Positions 45,988 to 51,727 of a DNA stretch of 51,727 bases are shown piece after piece (position 1 is the first letter of the stretch; each line of letters opens with the position of its first letter). The DNA lies in assembly GCF_009764685.1 (NCBI RefSeq), contig NZ_VHLM01000032.1:1-51727 (forward strand). Reading direction: 5' to 3'. The notes beneath the pieces were generated by a model that searched no databases, was not told where the DNA came from, and worked only from the letters and a program-made list of their open reading frames with translations. A program made the translations under genes and the position numbers. The stretch comes from Flavobacterium sp. I-STPP5a (GTDB lineage Bacteria; Bacteroidota; Bacteroidia; Flavobacteriales; Flavobacteriaceae).

Positions 45988-48435
45988 ATGAAAGTACTCA
46001 AATTTGGAGGCACTTCTGTGGCCAATGCACAAAATATAAAATTGGTAATGTCAATTGTCATGAACCAATCCCAAGACCAACAAATAATTGTAGTAGTATC
46101 CGCTTTTACAAAAGTTACTGATATGCTACAACTTGCTTCCCAAAAAGCAGCTTTAGGAGATGAAAATTACAAAATTATTCTTGCCGAAATTGAAAAAAAA
46201 CATCTTGAAGTTTTAAAAGAACTAATACCTATACAAGAACAAAGCGGTTTGCTTAGCCAAACTAAGAGAATCATTAATCATCTTGAAACTTTACTTGATG
46301 GATGCTACCTTTTAGGTGAATTATCTGCTCGTACTTCAGATACTATCCTAAGTTTTGGCGAGTTGCTTTCCTCTTTTATCATATCCGAAGGAATGCAGCA
46401 ACTTAGCCCAAATAGCGGGTATAAAGACAGCCGAGAATTGATAAAAACCAATACCGATTTTGGTAAAGCAACCGTTAATTTTGAAGTATCAAATACATTA
46501 ATTAGAGATTTTTTTAAATCTAATGAAAAACAAGTAATAGTCATGCCTGGTTTTATAGCCGCTTCATTAGACGGAATCAATACCACTTTAGGACGCGGAG
46601 GATCGGATTACACTGCCGCTATTCTGGCAGGGGCAATTGATGCCAGTGAGTTAGAAATTTGGACTGATGTTAACGGAATGTTTACTGCCAATCCCAGAAT
46701 TGTAAAACAAGCCAAACCCATAGCGTACATTTCCTATCAAGAAGCGATGGAATTATCTCATTTTGGAGCTAAAGTTTTATATCCGCCAACAATACAGCCT
46801 GTTTTAAAAAAGAACATTCCTATTTTAATCAAAAATACTTTTGAACCAGAAGCCGAAGGAACGTATATTTCGAATCAAATTGTAGCGTCATCTACTCCCG
46901 TAAAAGGAATCACACATATTGATGCCATTACTTTGATTACAGTTGAAGGTTCCGGAATGATTGGTGTTTCTGGTTCTTCCAAAAGGCTTTTTGAAGTATT
47001 ATCGCATCACAAAATAAACGTAATTTTTATTACTCAAGCTTCATCTGAACATTCTATTTGTATCGGAATTTCAAACTCAGATGCTGTGGTGGCCAAAGAA
47101 GCTATCAATGCTGCCTTTGAAGTTGAAATTCTGCAAAATAAAATTAATCCATGTATTGTTGAAAAAAACCTATGCATCATAGCTTTAGTAGGCGAGAACA
47201 TGAAGAATCATCAAGGTTTGAGCGGTAGAATGTTCAGTACTTTGGGTAAAAATAATGTCAATATTCGCGCAATTGCCCAAGGTGCTTCAGAAAGAAATAT
47301 TTCGGCTGTAATTAACGAAAGAGATGTAAAAAAAGCATTAAATGTTTTACACGAAAACTTTTTTGAAGAAAACACCAAGCAGCTGAACTTGTTCGTAATG
47401 GGCGTGGGCAATGTAGGAGAAAAATTCATAGAACAAATTCACCAACAAAAGAAATTCCTTAAAGAAAAATTAAAAATAAACCTGCGTGTTATAGCCCTGT
47501 CTAATTCCCGAAAAATGTATTTTGATGAAGATGGAATCTCGTTAAAAGATTGGCAATTTGCTCTAGAAACAGGCGAGCCGGCAAACCAAGAGGAGTTTTT
47601 TATACAAGTTAAAGAACGCAATTTACGCAACAGTATTTTTGTAGATATCACAGCAAATGAAAGTGTTTCTAAAACCTACGAACACTATTTAAAAAACAAT
47701 ATTGCTGTTGTAACCTGCAACAAAATTGCTTGCGCATCAGAATACGAAAACTACAAAAAATTAAAAAAATTATCAAGGCAATACAATGCGCCTTTTCTTT
47801 TTGAAACCAATGTTGGCGCTGGATTACCAATTATAGATACGGTAAAAAATCTAGTTGCATCTGGCGATAAAGTAAATAAAATTCAAGCCGTTTTATCAGG
47901 AAGTTTGAACTTTATTTTTAATAATTTCGATGAAAATAACACTTTTTATGATGTAGTTAAAGAAGCTGGCGTCCAAGGATTTACAGAGCCAGATCCTAAG
48001 ATAGATTTGAGCGGAATTGACGTAGCTAGAAAAATATTAATCTTAATTCGTGAAAGCGGTTATAAAATGGAAATTGACGAAATTGTAAACGAATCGTTCA
48101 TGCCTGCTGAATGTTTGGAGACAACTAATAATGAAGCTTTTTTCAAATCCTTACAAACACATGCGGCACATTTTGAATCCATTTACAAAGAAGCGTTAAG
48201 CAAAGAATCACGATTAAAATATGTAGCGCAATTTGAAGACGGAAAAGCAAATGTAGGATTGCGATTCATCCCTAAAGACCATCCTTTTTACAACTTGGAA
48301 GGAAAAGACAATATTGTATTGTTCTTTACAGACCGTTACGTAGACCAACCCTTATTAATCAAAGGCGCTGGCGCGGGAGCTGCTGTTACCGCTTCGGGGA
48401 TTTTTGCAGATGTAATTAGAATTGGAAATATTTAA
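45988..48435 (+). CDS. thrA: Bifunctional aspartate kinase / homoserine dehydrogenase
   Basis: An 815-residue fusion enzyme. The N-terminal aspartate kinase (about 1-290) starts MKVLKFGGTSVANAQNI and carries TTLGRGGSDYTAAILAGA. Two ACT regulatory domains (about 310-460) contain ITVEGSGMIGVSG and IALVGENMKNHQGLSGRMFSTL. The homoserine dehydrogenase (from about 468) has the NAD(P) motif VMGVGNVGEKF and the catalytic region VLSGSLNFIFNNF. It performs the first and third steps of threonine synthesis and is likely feedback-inhibited through the ACT domains. It is the first structural gene of thrA-thrB-thrC. Confidence 0.97.
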   Translation: MKVLKFGGTSVANAQNIKLVMSIVMNQSQDQQIIVVVSAFTKVTDMLQLASQKAALGDENYKIILAEIEKKHLEVLKELIPIQEQSGLLSQTKRIINHLETLLDGCYLLGELSARTSDTILSFGELLSSFIISEGMQQLSPNSGYKDSRELIKTNTDFGKATVNFEVSNTLIRDFFKSNEKQVIVMPGFIAASLDGINTTLGRGGSDYTAAILAGAIDASELEIWTDVNGMFTANPRIVKQAKPIAYISYQEAMELSHFGAKVLYPPTIQPVLKKNIPILIKNTFEPEAEGTYISNQIVASSTPVKGITHIDAITLITVEGSGMIGVSGSSKRLFEVLSHHKINVIFITQASSEHSICIGISNSDAVVAKEAINAAFEVEILQNKINPCIVEKNLCIIALVGENMKNHQGLSGRMFSTLGKNNVNIRAIAQGASERNISAVINERDVKKALNVLHENFFEENTKQLNLFVMGVGNVGEKFIEQIHQQKKFLKEKLKINLRVIALSNSRKMYFDEDGISLKDWQFALETGEPANQEEFFIQVKERNLRNSIFVDITANESVSKTYEHYLKNNIAVVTCNKIACASEYENYKKLKKLSRQYNAPFLFETNVGAGLPIIDTVKNLVASGDKVNKIQAVLSGSLNFIFNNFDENNTFYDVVKEAGVQGFTEPDPKIDLSGIDVARKILILIRESGYKMEIDEIVNESFMPAECLETTNNEAFFKSLQTHAAHFESIYKEALSKESRLKYVAQFEDGKANVGLRFIPKDHPFYNLEGKDNIVLFFTDRYVDQPLLIKGAGAGAAVTASGIFADVIRIGNI

Positions 48436-48442
48436 AAATTTA

Positions 48443-48505
48443 GTTTCAGGTTTAAAGTTTCAAGTTTCGAGCGAACTTTAAACTTAGAACCTGAAACCTG
48501 AAACA
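48443..48505. repeat. Degenerate heptanucleotide spacer between thrA and thrB
   Basis: Nine consecutive 7-bp units fill the spacer: GTTTCAG, GTTTAAA, GTTTCAA, GTTTCGA, GCGAACT, TTAAACT, TAGAACC, TGAAACC, TGAAACA. The first four are near copies, and the last ones are their reverse complements, so the transcript can form a long imperfect hairpin. It begins 8 bp after the thrA stop and ends 8 bp before the thrB ATG. Confidence 0.85.
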
Positions 48506-48513
48506 AAAATAAT

Positions 48514-49437
48514 ATGAATGAAATAAAAATATTTTGCCCAGCTACAATTGCTAATCTATCCTGTGGTTTTGATGTGTTAGGATTGTGTCTTGATACAGCT
48601 GGTGACGAAATGGTTATCAGAAAATCAAATATCAAAGGGATTCGCATTACTAAGATTGTAGGTGCTAATTTACCATTGGAAACAGAAAAAAATGTTGCCG
48701 GAGTATCCGCTTTGGCAATGCTGGAAGCGGTTGAAACCGAATTTGGTTTTGAAATCGAAATTTACAAAAACATCAAAGCTGGAAGCGGAATTGGGAGCAG
48801 TGCCGCGAGTGCAGCGGGTGCTGTTTTTGGAATTAATGAATTATTGGGACGTCCATTTACTCGAAAAGAATTGGTTTTATTTGCGATGCAAGGCGAAAAA
48901 TTAGCCAGTGGAAATGCACATGCAGATAACGTTGCTCCTGCCCTTTTAGGAGGTTTTACATTGGTAAGAAGTTCAAATCCGCTGGATATTATAAAAATAG
49001 AAAGTCCATCTGAATTGTTCGCCACCGTGGTCCATCCTCAAATTGAGTTGAAAACATCAGATGCTCGTTCCGTATTAAAACAAACCGTTTCCTTAAAAAG
49101 TGCCATCATTCAATGGGGAAATGTAGGCGGGTTGATTGCTGGTTTATACACACAAGATTATGATTTAATAGGTAGGTCCTTGCATGACGAAATCATTGAA
49201 CCCTTGCGCAGTGTGTTGATTCCCGGCTTTGATTTAATCAAAAAAACAGCCTACGAGCATGGCGCATTAGGTTCAGGAATATCAGGTTCTGGTCCTTCTA
49301 TTTTTGCTTTAAGCAAAGGAAAGGAAACCGCTGATAAAATCGCAAAAGCCATGAGCGCCGTATACAACGAAATGAATTTACCATATGAAATTCATGTTTC
49401 AAAAGTAAATGATGAGGGAATGAAAATAATTTTATAA
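48514..49437 (+). CDS. thrB: Homoserine kinase
   Basis: A 307-residue GHMP-family kinase that phosphorylates homoserine. The N-terminus MNEIKIFCPATIANLSCGFDVLG is the substrate-binding motif, and KAGSGIGSSAASAAGAVFGINELLG (about 88-112) is the ATP loop. GALGSGISGSGPSIFAL forms the C-terminal GHMP motif. Length is typical. It follows thrA after 78 bp and precedes thrC, with both junctions made of 7-bp repeats. Confidence 0.96.
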   Translation: MNEIKIFCPATIANLSCGFDVLGLCLDTAGDEMVIRKSNIKGIRITKIVGANLPLETEKNVAGVSALAMLEAVETEFGFEIEIYKNIKAGSGIGSSAASAAGAVFGINELLGRPFTRKELVLFAMQGEKLASGNAHADNVAPALLGGFTLVRSSNPLDIIKIESPSELFATVVHPQIELKTSDARSVLKQTVSLKSAIIQWGNVGGLIAGLYTQDYDLIGRSLHDEIIEPLRSVLIPGFDLIKKTAYEHGALGSGISGSGPSIFALSKGKETADKIAKAMSAVYNEMNLPYEIHVSKVNDEGMKIIL

Positions 49438-49500
49438 GCATTAAGCATTAGGCATTAGGCAAAAAGCTTAATGCATAAAGCATACTGCGTAAAGCAAATA
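49438..49500. repeat. Degenerate heptanucleotide spacer between thrB and thrC
   Basis: Nine consecutive 7-bp units: GCATTAA, GCATTAG, GCATTAG, GCAAAAA, GCTTAAT, GCATAAA, GCATACT, GCGTAAA, GCAAATA. They start at the base after the thrB stop codon and end three bases before the thrC ATG. Every unit starts with GC, and the later ones partly complement the earlier ones. Confidence 0.85.
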
Positions 49501-49503
49501 AAA

Positions 49504-50793
49504 ATGAAATACTACAGTTTAAACCATAACGCACCCAAAGTTTCTTTCAAAGAAGCTGTAATACAAGGATTAGCATCTGATAAAGGATTGTATTTTCCAG
49601 AAACCATTAACCCGTTAACAACTACTTTTTTTGAAACCATCGAAAATTTAAGCAACGAAGAAATAGCTTTTGAAGCGATTCAACAATTTGTAGGTGATGA
49701 AATTCCAAAAACTACTTTAAAACAAATCATCACCGAAACATTATGCTTTGATTTTCCTATTGTTGAAGTTGAAAAAAACATTTACTCTCTTGAATTGTTT
49801 CATGGCCCAACAATGGCTTTCAAAGACGTAGGCGCGCGATTCATGTCTCGTTGTTTGGGGTATTTCAATAAAGATAAGTCCGATAGTAAAAATACGGTTT
49901 TAGTTGCCACCTCTGGCGATACAGGCGGTGCTGTAGCCAGTGGTTTCCTTGGGGTAAAAGGCGTTGAAGTCATTATACTATATCCATCGGGTAAAGTAAG
50001 TGATATTCAAGAAAGACAATTGACAACTTTGGGACAAAATATAAAAGCGCTAGAAGTGGATGGCGTTTTTGATGATTGTCAGGATATGGTAAAAAAAGCG
50101 TTTTTGGACGAAAGTCTACAACATAAAAACTTAACATCAGCAAATTCCATCAATATTGCGCGCTGGTTGCCGCAAATGTTTTATTTCTTCTTTGCGTACA
50201 AGGAATTAAAAAAACAGAACAAACCACTTGTCTTCTCTTGTCCAAGTGGGAATTTTGGGAATATTTGCGCAGGGATTATTGCTAAAAAAATGGGATTACC
50301 CATTGAACATTTTGTAGCTTCAACGAATGTAAACGATACAGTTCCGAGATTTTTAGAAAATGGAATTTACGATCCAAAACCTTCCAAAGCTACAATTTCG
50401 AATGCAATGGATGTCGGGAATCCAAGTAATTTTATTCGAATTCAGGAAATGTACCAAAATGATTTGGAGGAATTTAAAAAAGACTTTTCTTCGTTTACAT
50501 TCTCTGATGCTGAAACTTTAACAGCCATGAAAACCATTCATGACACCAACGGTTATATTGCAGAACCTCATGGAGCTGTGGGCTATCTTGGTTTAAAAAA
50601 AGAATTAGAAAATTATCCAAATGCAATAGGTGTTTTCTTAGAAACTGCACATCCAATTAAGTTTTTGGATACTGTTGAACCTATATTAAACATTAAATTA
50701 CCCATACCAATCCAGATAGAAAATGTTTTAGGTAAAGAAAAAGTGAGTGTTAAAATTAAAACATATGAGGATTTGAGAAATTTTTTAAAATAG
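49504..50793 (+). CDS. thrC: Threonine synthase
   Basis: A 429-residue PLP enzyme converting O-phosphohomoserine to threonine, the last step of the pathway. The N-terminus MKYYSLNHNAPKVSFKEAV is the family start; an in-frame ATG at 49471 lies in the repeat spacer and is unlikely. The PLP lysine is K107 in HGPTMAFKDVGARF, and VATSGDTGGAVASGF is the phosphate-binding loop. Length and motifs are complete. It is the last gene of the thr operon. Confidence 0.96.
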   Translation: MKYYSLNHNAPKVSFKEAVIQGLASDKGLYFPETINPLTTTFFETIENLSNEEIAFEAIQQFVGDEIPKTTLKQIITETLCFDFPIVEVEKNIYSLELFHGPTMAFKDVGARFMSRCLGYFNKDKSDSKNTVLVATSGDTGGAVASGFLGVKGVEVIILYPSGKVSDIQERQLTTLGQNIKALEVDGVFDDCQDMVKKAFLDESLQHKNLTSANSINIARWLPQMFYFFFAYKELKKQNKPLVFSCPSGNFGNICAGIIAKKMGLPIEHFVASTNVNDTVPRFLENGIYDPKPSKATISNAMDVGNPSNFIRIQEMYQNDLEEFKKDFSSFTFSDAETLTAMKTIHDTNGYIAEPHGAVGYLGLKKELENYPNAIGVFLETAHPIKFLDTVEPILNIKLPIPIQIENVLGKEKVSVKIKTYEDLRNFLK

Positions 50794-50900
50794 ATTCAGG
50801 AGATTTTTCACTTTCATCAACACGCCCTTTTTTAGAATTAAAATGATAGTAATGATTCGATTAAATAAAGAGTAATTTTTAATAATTTTATCCGCAGCAA

Positions 50901-50951
50901 TGATTCAAAACCAACTATTATTTGATTTAAAAAATAGTTGGTTTTGAATCA
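50901..50951. terminator. 19-bp perfect hairpin downstream of thrC
   Basis: A perfect 19-bp inverted repeat (50901-50919 with 50933-50951) surrounds a 13-base A+T loop, 108 bp past thrC and 77 bp before the IS4-type transposase stop. No long T-tract follows. It may be a bidirectional terminator between convergent genes or part of a small mobile sequence. Confidence 0.5.
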
Positions 50952-51027
50952 ATCCTGTCCTAAATAAAATTACATCATATAAAATCCGCCCATTTCATTG
51001 AGTTTACACCTTAGAAATGGTCATTTT

Positions 51028-51727
51028 TTAAAACAGAACCCCCTGTATGTTTTCTGGAGGAGGCTCTATGTGTTCTTCAAATGGCTTATCTAACCATTTT
51101 TGCAAGTCAATTTTAACGAAAAGATTCAATCGTATGAAAGCTACTAAATTGGATAAATACCAATCAAATTTTGATTGTGCTTTTAATGCTTTTAGAATGA
51201 GAATGGTAATTAAAGCCGTCCAAATTTGAATCATAACAGCATTTTCGGATGTTCCTATAAACGATTTTATATGAAGTAGCTGCTTTATATCTCTGAAAAA
51301 GATTTCTACCTGCCATCTGCTTTTATATAATTCCCCAATAGTGTTGGGAGACCAATAAAACTGGTTTGTAATAAGTTCAATAACTTGTCCATTTTCTTCA
51401 TCCCACACCGCTACCCGTCTTAATTTCTTTGGATATTTATTTTTTGAAGGCTCATTTTTCAATTCAATCAATTCGTCTTTCATGATGTGCTCGTGACGAT
51501 TTTCAGGTAATTCATTTTCTTTCACTGTAGTAAATTGTAAATTCTCTTTATGTCTAATTACAAAAAACACCTCGTTGCTGTCCCAAATATTCAAAAGGGA
51601 AAAGTCATTATAAAATCGGTCTGCAACAATCACACTGCCCTTTAAAAGGGGAATTTCGTAAGCTCCCTTATTATCAGCTGTTTTACCGTTGGTGATATTG
51701 ATATATGCAGGCAAATTACCATCAAAA
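51028..51727 (-). CDS. IS4-type DDE transposase, C-terminal part (runs off the window)
   Basis: The frame stays open to the last base, so the gene continues past the right edge and the N-terminal part is missing here. The second catalytic Asp is in VIVADRFYND. The IS4 signature Y-(2)-R-(3)-E-(6)-K is present as YKSRWQVEIFFRDIK. The C-terminus has the usual helical MIQIWTALITILILKALK segment. No terminal repeat could be assigned after its stop. It is a partial insertion sequence adjacent to the thr operon. Confidence 0.88.
   Translation of the reverse strand, partial: FDGNLPAYINITNGKTADNKGAYEIPLLKGSVIVADRFYNDFSLLNIWDSNEVFFVIRHKENLQFTTVKENELPENRHEHIMKDELIELKNEPSKNKYPKKLRRVAVWDEENGQVIELITNQFYWSPNTIGELYKSRWQVEIFFRDIKQLLHIKSFIGTSENAVMIQIWTALITILILKALKAQSKFDWYLSNLVAFIRLNLFVKIDLQKWLDKPFEEHIEPPPENIQGVLF

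Overview
The window looks like a chromosomal segment of a Flavobacterium-like member of the Bacteroidota. The evidence is low G+C, close gene-by-gene resemblance to flavobacterial proteins, Bacteroidota-type promoters (TTG about 20 bp upstream of TAnnTTTG), few Shine-Dalgarno sequences, and lineage-typical genes such as a TamB-like giant protein, an LptD-like barrel, a DUF4159 protein and M43 lipoproteins.

Layout. At 1-960 an IS1595-family insertion sequence sits directly upstream of an lptD-like outer-membrane gene, which is followed by ridA. On the minus strand come pfkA, gap and a BadF-type sugar kinase, then a 4.4-kb tamB-like gene divergent from tsaD, rsmE and a DUF4159 gene. Two tandem M43 metalloprotease lipoproteins (15.1-17.2 kb) are followed by an AI-2E-type permease, a THUMP-like methyltransferase, a small secreted protein and a VanX-type dipeptidase.

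The accessory zone is 20.8-31.1 kb. It holds a type I restriction-modification operon (hsdM-hsdS-rayT-hsdR, minus strand). A REP-associated tyrosine transposase (RAYT) lies between hsdS and hsdR together with a 0.64-kb array of palindromes. The same 20-bp palindrome occurs five times in frame inside the RAYT gene and once in frame inside hsdM, and a copy abuts the hsdS stop codon. After it come a fused fragment of a vanX-like signal peptide and a truncated tRNA, a lipoprotein carbonic anhydrase, a tandem ~169-bp repeat of 3' halves of a tRNA-Lys-like gene, and an intact tRNA-Ser/Pro/Arg operon.

The remainder is core genome: thiolase, NlpC/P60 peptidase, TPR protein, gyrA (with Ile at the quinolone-resistance position), clpC, a fused retropepsin-like/RimK protein, a PiT phosphate transporter with its DUF47 partner, hutH, and the threonine operon thrA-thrB-thrC preceded by a Thr-rich leader peptide. 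The two thr intergenic spacers are built from degenerate 7-bp repeats. A partial IS4-type transposase runs off the right edge.

The strongest candidate for something undescribed is the RAYT/palindrome system: mobile palindromes that are open in two of three reading frames, have entered genes of their host operon, and have expanded inside the gene of their own presumed mobilising enzyme.
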